Part shown: positions 9,922 through 16,987 of the stretch, piece by piece
How the letters are laid out: each line of letters opens with the position of its first letter
How positions within the stretch are numbered: position 1 is the stretch's first letter
Origin: Fontivita pretiosa
GTDB lineage: Bacteria > Planctomycetota > Phycisphaerae > Tepidisphaerales > Tepidisphaeraceae
Length of the DNA stretch: 64,000 bases
Direction of reading: 5' to 3'
Assembly (NCBI RefSeq): GCF_050410795.1
Contig: NZ_CP191258.1
Coordinates: forward strand, 1,426,001-1,490,000
Program-made: the position numbers and the translations under genes
Notes under the pieces: generated by a model
Told to the model about the DNA's origin: nothing
Databases searched by the model: none
The model's input: only the letters and a program-made list of their open reading frames with translations

Positions 9922-10227
9922 ACGGCATGCCCACGCCACACAGTCGCGTGACCAGCCTGCATATGTCGATTCGATTGCCGATGCGCTTGCCCGAAGCGCC
10001 TGGATCCGTCCGGGCGACATCGTGACGCCGCCAAAATAGCCCGTAGGCGCAGCGGCGCGGGCGGCGCATGGTGGATGCCCACCGGATGCCTGCACCGGGC
10101 CGTTGGCTATCGGCGTCATGGTAGACCCGAGGCGGCCCAGGCCGAGCAACCGGCAGACGTACCGGCGTCGCGATCGCATGGCTGATGTGCCGGCGCCCGC
10201 CACGCCCTGTTGGAAGTGAGGTGTCGT
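9922..10227. other. Intergenic, no gene seen
   Basis: Just over 300 bases between the giant propeller gene and the DUF4142 gene. It has no reading frame with a credible start and no recognisable RNA. It should hold the promoter of the DUF4142 gene, but no clear -35/-10 pair stands out in this GC-rich stretch. Confidence 0.5.
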
Positions 10228-10974
10228 ATGACCCACGTAACGCGTCGATCCACTGGCTCGACCCGCTCGAAAATCCTGACGCTGGCGATGAGCCTGGCGC
10301 TGGGCGGCGGTGTGGCGCTGGCGCAGCAGCCCGAACCGCCCGGACAGATGCAGCCAACCGCACAGACCGGCGCCATGGGCGGCGCCGGCCAGCAGGCCGA
10401 TCAGCAGATCAGCCAGCAGCTTCAGCAGTGGGCACAGGATCCGGCCGGTGCCGTGGAGAAACTGTTCGTCCTGCACGCTTACATGGGCAACCAGGCGGAG
10501 ATCGAGCTGGCTCGCGCCGCCCAACAGAAGGCCCAGGATGATCAGGTCAAACAGCTCGCCCAGCGCATCGTCCAGGATCATCAGCAGGCCAACCAGCAGC
10601 TTCAGCAGATCGCCCGCCAGATGCAGGTTCAGCTTCCCCAGTCCCTGCCACAGATGAAACAGCAGGAACTGCGGATCTTCACGTCACTGTCGGGCGAGCA
10701 GTTCGATAAGCTGTTCGTTGCGCACATGCAGGCCAACCACGCCAGGGACCTGATCAAGTACCGCACCGTTTCGCAGACGGCGCAGAATCAGCAGGTGCGG
10801 CAGTACGCCAGCCAGCAACTGCCCTTACTCTCGCAGCACTTCGAGAGCGTGCAGCAATGCGCGGTGGCTCTGGGTCTGCCCAGTGGCTCGCTGGAGGCGA
10901 TCCCCGCCGCCGGTCGCATCGAAGGAACCGGCACGGGTCGCAGCGGCGAACAGCAGCCGCAGCCCAATCGTTGA
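10228..10974 (+). CDS. DUF4142 family exported protein
   Basis: A 248-residue exported protein. It has a signal peptide (basic start, hydrophobic LTLAMSLALGGGVALA, then a Gln-rich linker) followed by a DUF4142 domain at about residues 60-215, a ferritin-like helical bundle of unknown function, often abundant under stress. Visible family-like phrases are KLFVLHAYMGNQAEIELARA and QFDKLFVAHMQANHARDL. The ATG at 10228 is preferred to the TTG at 10210 because it follows a GAAGTGAGG-like ribosome-binding site and gives a normal signal peptide. A strong hairpin follows the gene, so it is probably transcribed alone. Confidence 0.85.
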   Translation: MTHVTRRSTGSTRSKILTLAMSLALGGGVALAQQPEPPGQMQPTAQTGAMGGAGQQADQQISQQLQQWAQDPAGAVEKLFVLHAYMGNQAEIELARAAQQKAQDDQVKQLAQRIVQDHQQANQQLQQIARQMQVQLPQSLPQMKQQELRIFTSLSGEQFDKLFVAHMQANHARDLIKYRTVSQTAQNQQVRQYASQQLPLLSQHFESVQQCAVALGLPSGSLEAIPAAGRIEGTGTGRSGEQQPQPNR

Positions 10975-11003
10975 TCGAGCCGATTTCGGTTGATCGGGCG
11001 GGC

Positions 11004-11048
11004 GATGATGGAGCAGATGCCGGCCGAGCGCCGGCCTGCTCCGTCATC
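11004..11048 (+). terminator. Hairpin after the DUF4142 gene
   Basis: A long stem: GATGATGGAGCAG pairs with CTGCTCCGTCATC, then after a 2-base bulge GCCGGC pairs with GCCGGC around a short loop. It starts 30 bases after the stop codon. No strong T-run follows (TCCGCTCTTTC), so it may act as a weak or factor-assisted terminator or as an mRNA-stabilising structure. Confidence 0.6.
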
Positions 11049-11199
11049 TCCGCTCTTTCACGGTTTGGGCGCATTCTGTCTGCCGCTTGGCCGCAGTACA
11101 ATCCCGCGGCCAGGCTCCGACGGGTGTTTCTGCGCGCCGCTCCAGGCGTGAAGCTCCCGCGCAGAACGTTGCACACGTGCGCTGGCAGGCGGACAGACA

Positions 11200-11874
11200 A
11201 TGCAGGCGATCATCTTCGACATGGATGGACTGATGGTGGATACCGAGCCGCTGTACTGGGAGGTGGCCCGGGAGCTGGCGGCGCGATTCGGCAAATCCGT
11301 CTCGGATGAGACGCTGCGGAAAATGATGGGCCGCAGCCGGCACGAGTCGATGCAGATCTTCGCACAGGACTGCGGCATCGACCGGCCGGTGGAAGAACTG
11401 CTGGCTGAGCGGGAGCGGCTGATGCTCCAGCGTTATGCGCGAGGCGTGGAGCCGATGCCGGGGCTGCGCGAGATTCTCGAGCGCTTCCACGGAAGGCTAA
11501 AGCTCGCGGTCGCGACCAGCAGCCCGAAGAAATTCACCGACGTGCTGCTGCCTGCGCTGGGCGTGGCCAGGTATTTTGACGTGATTCAGACCGGCGACCG
11601 GATCCTTCGCGGCAAGCCCGACCCGGAAATCTACCTCAAGACGATGCAGCGACTGCAAGTCAGGCCCGATCAATGCATCGTGCTGGAGGACTCCCGCGCC
11701 GGCGCCCTGGCCGCCCACCGCGCCGGCGCCTACGTCATCGCCGTCCCCAGCGCTCTGACCGCGCAGGAGGATTTCAGCTTCGCCGACGCCCGCGTCCGCG
11801 ATCTGCACGAGGCCGCCGAGCAGATCGAACGAGTGTTGGCATCTCCGCCACGCACCGCGACGAGCCGGGCTTAA
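11200..11874 (+). CDS. HAD-superfamily hydrolase, beta-phosphoglucomutase-like
   Basis: A 224-residue cytosolic phosphatase or phosphomutase of HAD subfamily I. All four HAD motifs are visible: DMDGLMVDTE (residues 7-16) with the nucleophile and acid/base Asp; VATSSPKK (motif II Ser/Thr); the motif III Lys in RGKPDPEIY; and the motif IV acidic residues in VLEDSRAG. The helical cap lies between motifs I and II (C1 cap). The substrate cannot be told from sequence; candidates are sugar phosphates, as for beta-phosphoglucomutase, YniC-like 2-deoxyglucose-6-phosphatase or phosphoglycolate phosphatase. It stands alone between a terminator-like hairpin and the PEP-CTERM gene. Confidence 0.9.
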   Translation: MQAIIFDMDGLMVDTEPLYWEVARELAARFGKSVSDETLRKMMGRSRHESMQIFAQDCGIDRPVEELLAERERLMLQRYARGVEPMPGLREILERFHGRLKLAVATSSPKKFTDVLLPALGVARYFDVIQTGDRILRGKPDPEIYLKTMQRLQVRPDQCIVLEDSRAGALAAHRAGAYVIAVPSALTAQEDFSFADARVRDLHEAAEQIERVLASPPRTATSRA

Positions 11875-12023
11875 GGCCGGTTTGCACGCAAGTTCTTCAC
11901 GGATTGGTTCCCCACTGCCCCTTCGGTCGGGTATGATAGCCTGGTGAGGGAAGATAGTTTTTCCTCATTTCGTCTGGCCGTCCGCTCACGTCGTGACGGC
12001 ATGATCCGATCGAGGGGCCGACA

Positions 12024-14096
12024 ATGCTTGTTCAGATGCTGCGCCGCAACCTGCTTTCCGCCGGCGCGACCTTGCTTTCGTGCAGCGTGGCGCCGTGCGC
12101 CAGCGCTGCGACCATCAACCACTGGATCAATCCACTTGGCGGGAGCTGGTCGGATCCCGCCAACTGGCGGCAGAGCCGCGTGCCGCTGGCCGACGACCGC
12201 TGCCTGTTCGACCTGGACGCCAGCTATACCGTGATGCTCACGCAGAGTGCGCTGGCCGCGGATGCGGAGTTCATGCGCGGCGACGTGACGCTGGACCTGT
12301 CCGGTCAGACCTGCACGCTCGACTCAGAGTTCTCCGACCGCCTGCTGGTCGCGGCGGCGGCCGGACAGAATGCGCGGCTGACCGTCACTGGAGGCGGCAC
12401 GCTGTTCACACCCCTGCACTTCTCTGCCGCTGATGACCCCGGCGCCCGCGCCGTCAACTTCGGCTTTGCGCGCGTGGGGACCGGCGCAGGCAGCTTCGGA
12501 CGGCTGGAGCTTGGCGGCACCAACACCAGCATGCCCCTGACCGGAGGTATCACGCTGGGGCGCAGTGACGGCAGCGGCAGCGGCGAGTTGATCATCCGCG
12601 CCGGAGCGGTGGTTTCCGACACGATCCCCGGCGGCGCGCTGACGGCAAGGATCGACTTGAACCCCGGCAGTTCGGTATCGGTCAGCGGAACCAACTCGCG
12701 GCTGATCGTCCAGGACTTTCATTCGACCAGCGGCGCACTGAACGCCGCGGCCAGAACGGGCACGGACGCCAGCACCATCTCCATCACCGCTGGCGGCTCG
12801 GCAAAGGCCGCGGTCTGGTCCCTGAGCGGGCGAACCGTTTTGGAAGTGTCCGATGGTGGCAGGCTGTTCAACGAAGATGGCCTGGTCGCACCGGACCTGC
12901 GGATCGGCTCCAACGCCGCCGCTACCCTACGGGGGCTGGTGAACATCGGCTCGGCCAGCATCAACGCAGGTACGCTGGATCTCGCCAGCGCCTTCGGCGT
13001 AAGCATCGATCAGTTGGAGGTGATCGGCGGAGCACAGGTCCTGGCCGGGCGTGCGATCATCACCAGCGGAAGCATCGGCGGCGGATCAACCTTCAGCGGC
13101 AGCCTCTTCCAATCCAACCTGACGTTTCGCGACGGAGCCACGGCACTGCTGAGCAACATCGACGCCTCGTCAGTCGTAATTGGCGGCCCCGGAACCGGCA
13201 TGAGCGGGATGTTTCTGACCTGCGGCGCCGCCGAGGACCCGGCGCCACAACTGCTGCGCCTGGAGGACGGAGCCTGGGCGACCTACCAGTGGATCAATCT
13301 TCTGGGCAACACGCGTCTGGAGCTTGCGCAGGGCGCGCAGATGATGGCTGGGGAGCTGAGCATCGCTGGCCGCAGTGGCGCCGCCAGCGTGATGACCATC
13401 GACAGCACGTCGAGCGCTTCGGCCGACCTGGTCATGGCCAACGGTGACGTGCCCGGCGCAGCAAGACTGACGCTCGACGCCGGTGGAACCATCACCGCCA
13501 GTGATCGTGTAATCATTGGCGCCGGCGCTGCGCTGGGCGGCAGCGGGAACGTCACCGGGAAGCTGGTTGTCCAAGCCGGCGGCAGCATCGAGCCTGGCGA
13601 GACGACCGATGGCGCGCTCGTCACCGGCGATCTTGAGCTGGGCGGCACGTTCATCTGCGACATCACGGGCAACGCAACGGCGGATCTGCTGGAGGTTCAC
13701 GGCGGCGTGTCCCTTTCCGCCTCGTCAGAGCTGCGCCTGCGGCTGGCCGAAGGCATCGAGCCGCCGGCCGGCTCGATGTTCCTGATCATTCGCAATGACG
13801 GCGATGATGCCGTCAACGGCGCTTTTGGCGAGCTGAGCATCGAGCAAGCCTCATCAATCCTGCCTTCGCGAACCTTGGACTACATTCTGGATTACCGCTA
13901 CGCCGCCGATCCGGATGGCCTGCCCAACGACGTGGCCGTGCGAGTCGTGCCCGAGCCGCATGCGATGGCACTGGCCCTGCTGCTGGCGGGGCTGATCTCT
14001 CGCAGCCCGCGGGGCAACAGATCAAACCTGCCACACCGGCGGCCACGTGTGCCACCGGCGGGCTTTTCGTGCAGATGCTGTACCTTCCGCCGCTGA
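12024..14096 (+). CDS. PEP-CTERM autotransporter-repeat-like surface protein
   Basis: A 690-residue secreted protein with a signal peptide (cleavage probably after ASA near residue 30). The body is a long series of beta-helix-like repeats rich in Gly/Ser/Thr with phrases such as GGSIEPGETTDG and LELGGTFICDI, as in autotransporter-associated beta-strand repeats; 'NHWINPLGGSWSDPANW' near the N-terminus is typical of planctomycete members. The C-terminus has VPEP (642-645), a hydrophobic helix (about 647-659) and an Arg cluster, matching a PEP-CTERM exosortase sorting signal. About 30 residues follow the basic cluster, longer than usual. No exosortase gene is in the window. Probably an envelope or extracellular-matrix protein. 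Confidence 0.82.
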   Translation: MLVQMLRRNLLSAGATLLSCSVAPCASAATINHWINPLGGSWSDPANWRQSRVPLADDRCLFDLDASYTVMLTQSALAADAEFMRGDVTLDLSGQTCTLDSEFSDRLLVAAAAGQNARLTVTGGGTLFTPLHFSAADDPGARAVNFGFARVGTGAGSFGRLELGGTNTSMPLTGGITLGRSDGSGSGELIIRAGAVVSDTIPGGALTARIDLNPGSSVSVSGTNSRLIVQDFHSTSGALNAAARTGTDASTISITAGGSAKAAVWSLSGRTVLEVSDGGRLFNEDGLVAPDLRIGSNAAATLRGLVNIGSASINAGTLDLASAFGVSIDQLEVIGGAQVLAGRAIITSGSIGGGSTFSGSLFQSNLTFRDGATALLSNIDASSVVIGGPGTGMSGMFLTCGAAEDPAPQLLRLEDGAWATYQWINLLGNTRLELAQGAQMMAGELSIAGRSGAASVMTIDSTSSASADLVMANGDVPGAARLTLDAGGTITASDRVIIGAGAALGGSGNVTGKLVVQAGGSIEPGETTDGALVTGDLELGGTFICDITGNATADLLEVHGGVSLSASSELRLRLAEGIEPPAGSMFLIIRNDGDDAVNGAFGELSIEQASSILPSRTLDYILDYRYAADPDGLPNDVAVRVVPEPHAMALALLLAGLISRSPRGNRSNLPHRRPRVPPAGFSCRCCTFRR

Positions 14097-14608
14097 TCCG
14101 CCAGATGAGCTAAGCCGACGCATCTTCGCCTGTTTTTTTTCGACCGCCGCAACGCAAGGATCCCGCCAGCTTCGCACCTGGCCGTGGTAGACCAACTCGC
14201 GCCTCAACCAACTCAGCTTAATGATGAAGACGAGCTCGCTCTGGAATTCACTCCCAACCCCGCCCTGTTTCCCGGAAAAACTTTTTCTTTGACAGCACTG
14301 CCTGCAATGGAGTAGGTTTTCATCCGCTTTGTCCGCACCGGCGGCCCCTGAGGGGTAGCGCACTGTGAGAAGCTGGAAGACAAGCTGCATCTTGATGCGC
14401 CCACGGTGACCTTCAGCGAATTCCTTTGGAAAGGCCTGCCCCGGGGGTACGCCATCGAGCTCGATCAGCACGCGAGGTGACAAAGGGGTCGGGAGCATTT
14501 TTCACGGTCCGGAAAATACTCCCGACCCTTTCGAATTGCGCACGGCGCTGCGCGCCGCTGCTGATGCTGGGCATTGGAGGGTGCAGAGCAAGACAAGAGG
14601 TGATTCCA
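14097..14608. other. Intergenic with T-run and REP hairpin
   Basis: Some 500 bases without a supported gene. A weak stem (AGATG/CATCT, 14103-14125) followed by eight or nine T (14132-14140) may terminate the PEP-CTERM gene. The right part holds the REP hairpin listed separately. A minus-strand open frame across 14150-14498 encodes a short stretch (VLIELDGVPPGQAFPKEF) that could be the relic of a gene, but no family was recognised. Confidence 0.4.
14482..14531. repeat. REP-like hairpin, copy 1
   Basis: AAAGGGGTCGGGAGCATTTTT pairs with GAAAATACTCCCGACCCTTT around a loop containing CACGGTCCG. A diverged copy with the same loop (CACGGTCCGGAAA) lies at 15469-15517. The style resembles REP/RAYT-associated palindromes; no RAYT gene is in the window. 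Confidence 0.65.
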
Positions 14609-14986
14609 ATGGCCAGCACGGCGAGACTCGGCGCAGTCATTTTCACCGGTGACAAGGACCGGCTTGCACGGTTCTACGAGGCTGTTACAGGGTTGAAGAT
14701 CTCCGCAAGGAACAACGGGGTAACGGTTCTGGCGTCGGACGTGTTCGAGCTCGTGATTCATGCCCTTCCCACAGAGCCAGTGAATCACGCTACGCTGCCC
14801 GGGCGTGAGTCGTACGTGAAGCCCTTCTTTCCGGTAGAGTCGTTGGCCGAGACGCGGAAACGCGCTGCGGCCTTCGGCGGGCAGCTAAGCCCTGCGAGTG
14901 AAGAATGGAGTGCTCGCGGATTCAGGGCCTGCGAGGCGATTGATCCCGATGGAAACCCGATTCAGTTTCGCGAGCCTGTGCCCTGA
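14609..14986 (+). CDS. VOC (glyoxalase/bleomycin-resistance) family protein
   Basis: A 125-residue single-domain protein of the vicinal-oxygen-chelate superfamily. The N-terminal beta-alpha-beta unit (LGAVIFTGDKDRLARFYEAV) and the C-terminal ACEAIDPDGNPIQFREP with its metal-ligand-type Glu are the recognisable parts. The ATG at 14609 is chosen because AAGAGG lies just upstream; the longer open frame upstream runs through a REP hairpin and is not protein-like. Such small VOC proteins are frequent passengers of integron gene cassettes, and this one is directly followed by a monooxygenase-type cassette gene. Substrate unknown. Confidence 0.8.
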   Translation: MASTARLGAVIFTGDKDRLARFYEAVTGLKISARNNGVTVLASDVFELVIHALPTEPVNHATLPGRESYVKPFFPVESLAETRKRAAAFGGQLSPASEEWSARGFRACEAIDPDGNPIQFREPVP

Positions 14987-15081
14987 TAAGCCCGACGGTT
15001 GCCTGCGGCGCCCTCAGGTAAGCTCGATCGTCACGCGTCGCTGCGAATGTCGCCAGCGTTCAAACAATCCCTGGAGTAGCT

Positions 15082-15408
15082 ATGACCAGCGATCACCTGG
15101 TGTTCTACGTCAAACTGCATGTCAAGCCTGAACGCGTTCAAGAATGGAGACAGGCGTTTGGAGAAATTGTCGAAGCCATGTCCAAGGAGCCGGCCTTTAT
15201 CTGCTGTTACTTGCATCAGGATGCCCAGGACAAAAATCTGTTCACGCTTTACGAAAGATGGGCCGAACCAAGTGTCCAGGCGTTTCTGGAGAATCAGATG
15301 AAGCCGTATCGTGTCGAATACGATGCCAAGCTGCCAGATTTGTTGCAGCGCCCACGGGAGGCTCAAGTTCTGGTTCCACTCGGTCAATGGCTGACTGGCG
15401 GCACCTGA
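15082..15408 (+). CDS. Antibiotic biosynthesis monooxygenase (ABM) domain protein
   Basis: A 108-residue single-domain ferredoxin-like protein of the ABM/YgiN type. Recognisable parts: VFYVKLHVKPERVQEWRQAF, the central 'EPAFICCYLHQDAQDKNLFTLYERW' region including the NLFTLYERW strand, and the following helix. Relatives act on quinones or other small aromatics, usually as dimers and without a cofactor. The stop codon lies inside the left end of an attC-like site, which is typical of integron cassette genes. Start ATG at 15082 follows CTGGAG. Role in this organism unknown. Confidence 0.8.
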   Translation: MTSDHLVFYVKLHVKPERVQEWRQAFGEIVEAMSKEPAFICCYLHQDAQDKNLFTLYERWAEPSVQAFLENQMKPYRVEYDAKLPDLLQRPREAQVLVPLGQWLTGGT

Positions 15409-15461
15409 CAACTCATTCACGCCGACGCCGCTTGGCGGCGCGGCTTGATTCAGGCGTCAGG
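15403..15461 (+). other. Decayed integron attC (59-base element) site
   Basis: An imperfect palindrome with the layout of an attC site: R'' ACCTGAC (15403-15409), L'' around CTCATTCACGCC, central stem GCCGACGCCGC / GCGGCGCGGC with loop TTG, L' CTTGATTCAGGC, and R' GTCAGGA (15455-15461). It closely resembles, from memory, the attC of aadA-type cassettes. The core triplets are GAC/GTC in place of AAC/GTT: paired changes that keep the stem but should impair recombination. The preceding gene ends inside R'', as in real cassettes. Confidence 0.75.
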
Positions 15462-15468
15462 AGATGAC

Positions 15469-15517
15469 AAAGAGGTCGCGAGCATGTCTCACGGTCCGGA
15501 AAGTACTCCCGATCCCT
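15469..15517. repeat. REP-like hairpin, copy 2
   Basis: A diverged copy of the 14482-14531 hairpin: AAAGAGGTCGCGAGCATG... loop CACGGTCCGG ...AAGTACTCCCGATCCCT. Stem pairing has several mismatches. The ATG used by the following reading frame (15484) lies inside its left arm. Confidence 0.6.
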
Positions 15518-15876
15518 CAGAATGTCCCCAGTTCTTTCCCGACAATCTCGGATGGAGCCTGAGCAAGGCGACTATCGTCCAGCACGCGTATCACGCCATG
15601 TCCCACGACGAAGGTCGGTTCTTTTTCCCGGTGACGCGTGTGGACCGTGCTTCCGAGATGTGGTTCCATGGTGTTCACGGGACCGTGGGCGCTTCGGACA
15701 TCACCTACGACTGGATGATCGAGCACGCGCAACGCCGGGGCGCGCGCATCGAGAAGCCTCAGGGCTTGATGCTGGACCAGGAGATGCCCTGGGAGCCCAA
15801 CGGCGGTAGCTCGCGCGACGCCGACGTGTTCAATGACAACTTCTACGACTATCCACACGAGACGTTTCCATGGTGA
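15484..15876 (+). pseudogene. Fragment of a DUF2235 (T6SS phospholipase-type) hydrolase
   Basis: A 130-residue frame. Residues about 35-100 resemble the C-terminal part of DUF2235 alpha/beta hydrolases (Tle1-like phospholipase effectors and relatives): VQHAYHAMSHDEGRFFF is the 'RHAvsiDErR..F' region and EMWFHGVHGTVGASDITYDW is the 'vWFpGvHsdVGGgY...Ld.W' region carrying the catalytic His. The nucleophile elbow (GxSxG) that should precede it is absent. The first dozen residues are encoded by a REP hairpin. The parent gene therefore seems to have lost its 5' half. Its last codons overlap the next gene by 7 bases (ATGGTGA), as in effector-immunity pairs. It could still be translated; family reading is moderate confidence. 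Confidence 0.55.
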
Positions 15877-16316
15877 CCGGTAAGAATTGGCAGCATGAAC
15901 TACTTATGTGCCTTCTAGCCCTGGCCTTCACCGTCCATGGATGCGCGTTCTCTCGGGCAAAGCGTCCTTACTCGTACGAGATGGCCCTGAAGAACGAGCA
16001 CCACGACGAAATCTACAACGCCAATGTCGAATGGGAAGGCTTTACCTTCCAAGCTCCGATGACCGAGCCGGAACAGGGGTGCATTGTGCCGGGGGGGGTG
16101 AGCACCTACAACTCGATCCCGTTTGCAGTGCCGCCGCAGGTGACGGTCACTTGGCGGACTACGGACGGCAAGCATCACACGCAAATCGTGCAGATTACAC
16201 CAGATTTAGTTCCGGGCAATCACGACATACTCGCTTTTGTCTTTCGGAAGGACAACACGGTGGGCGTCAAGAGGTTGGCGCCTTCAGATTTCGGCAAGCT
16301 GCTTGATCCGGAATAG
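15870..16316 (+). CDS. Small lipoprotein, possible immunity partner
   Basis: A 148-residue predicted lipoprotein: the hydrophobic segment MCLLALAFTVHGC ends in a lipobox-like VHGC. The mature part looks like a small beta-sandwich (IYNANVEWEGFTFQAP, QVTVTWRTTDGKHHTQIVQI). It overlaps the DUF2235 fragment by 7 bases, implying translational coupling. Immunity proteins of T6SS phospholipase effectors are commonly periplasmic or lipoproteins, so an immunity role is a reasonable inference but not shown by any recognised motif. No terminator seen; a small hairpin (GGCTCTTAAT/ATTAAGATAGCC) lies 30 bases after the stop. Confidence 0.7.
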   Translation: MVTGKNWQHELLMCLLALAFTVHGCAFSRAKRPYSYEMALKNEHHDEIYNANVEWEGFTFQAPMTEPEQGCIVPGGVSTYNSIPFAVPPQVTVTWRTTDGKHHTQIVQITPDLVPGNHDILAFVFRKDNTVGVKRLAPSDFGKLLDPE

Positions 16317-16382
16317 AGGGCGGGGGCGGAAACCGGGACGGCTCTTAATGACATTAAGATAGCCGTAACTCCGCGCCGTAGT

Positions 16383-16640
16383 TTAGGCACTGTCTGAAAA
16401 CAGTAGTTTGAGATACCGGCGGATTATCGCCAACTGTAGCATTCCATGGAAATGTACGGCCAGCTTCTCGAACCGCGTTCCGATGCGCCGGAACTCCTTG
16501 AGCCAGCCGACGCACTGCTCGGCCACGCAGCGGCCGCGGTAGGCCCAGCGGTCGTATGCGGCGGTTCCACGGGGACGCCGATTTCGATGCCTTCGAGGCG
16601 AAGCGCGATCTTCATCCATCCTTGTGCCTTCGTCGTTCTG
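16383..16640 (-). pseudogene. IS5-type transposase C-terminal remnant
   Basis: Minus-strand sequence ending at about 16383 encodes YDRWAYRGRCVAEQCVGWL and then KEFRRIGTRFEKLAVHFHG, the C-terminal region of IS5-family DDE transposases including the acidic residue of the last DDE motif (C-V-A-E-Q). The preceding residues (ALRLEGIEIGVPVEPP) continue in another frame, so the remnant is frameshifted. The 5' two thirds of the gene are missing. The sequence GGCACTGTCTGAAAAC at 16386-16401 looks like the terminal inverted repeat of such an element. Confidence 0.7.
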
Positions 16641-16647
16641 CCCTGGT

Positions 16648-16760
16648 CGTTCGATGCAGACCCCCCTGCCCTCTCCATGGTGTATCCGGGGGAGGTCTCC
16701 CGTCGTTCGATGCAGAACCCTCACCCCTGCCCTCTCCCTGAGTACAGGGAGAGGGACTTG
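16648..16760. repeat. Short repeats with REP hairpin inside transposase debris
   Basis: TCGTTCGATGCAGA followed by a C-rich tract and CTGCCCTCTCC occurs twice (about 16648-16677 and 16704-16738). The second copy runs into a perfect hairpin CCCTCTCCCTG / CAGGGAGAGGG (16730-16755), a palindrome style common between genes in many bacteria. Confidence 0.65.
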
Positions 16761-16784
16761 GGGAGCCTTTTCCTGAGTACAGGT

Positions 16785-16893
16785 TCGAAAGGGGACATCA
16801 CTGAAGTGCAGACCCTTGAGCGTAGAAGCGAGCCGCTCGTAATCTCTGGCCAATCGACGGAATCGCGACATCCAGGCGAAGGATCGCCCGGCG
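16785..16893 (-). pseudogene. Second IS5-type transposase remnant (IS427-like tail)
   Basis: Minus-strand frame reading RSFAWMSRFRRLARDYERL then ASTLKGLHF, the well-conserved C-terminal motif (ERSFAW...RRLARDYER) of IS427-group IS5 transposases. Only about 30 codons remain. It is a different group from the remnant at 16383-16640, so two insertion sequences have decayed here. Confidence 0.7.
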
Positions 16894-16987
16894 ACTGACC
16901 GCCGCGGCGGCTATTGGTGCGGGCCAGTCCAGCCGATCCTATGATACGAGCACCAGCCGCGCTGCGGCGCGGGCAAGAGGGATCGAT

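Noticed and set aside
14022..14498. Minus-strand frame of 158 codons next to the PEP-CTERM gene.
   Set aside because: It starts in a REP hairpin and ends inside the PEP-CTERM gene; only one short stretch looks protein-like and no family was recognised.
14984..15081. A second attC site between the VOC and ABM genes.
   Set aside because: GTTCAAAC near 15059-15066 and TGATAAG near 14984-14990 do not form matching core sites or a stem, so it was not called.
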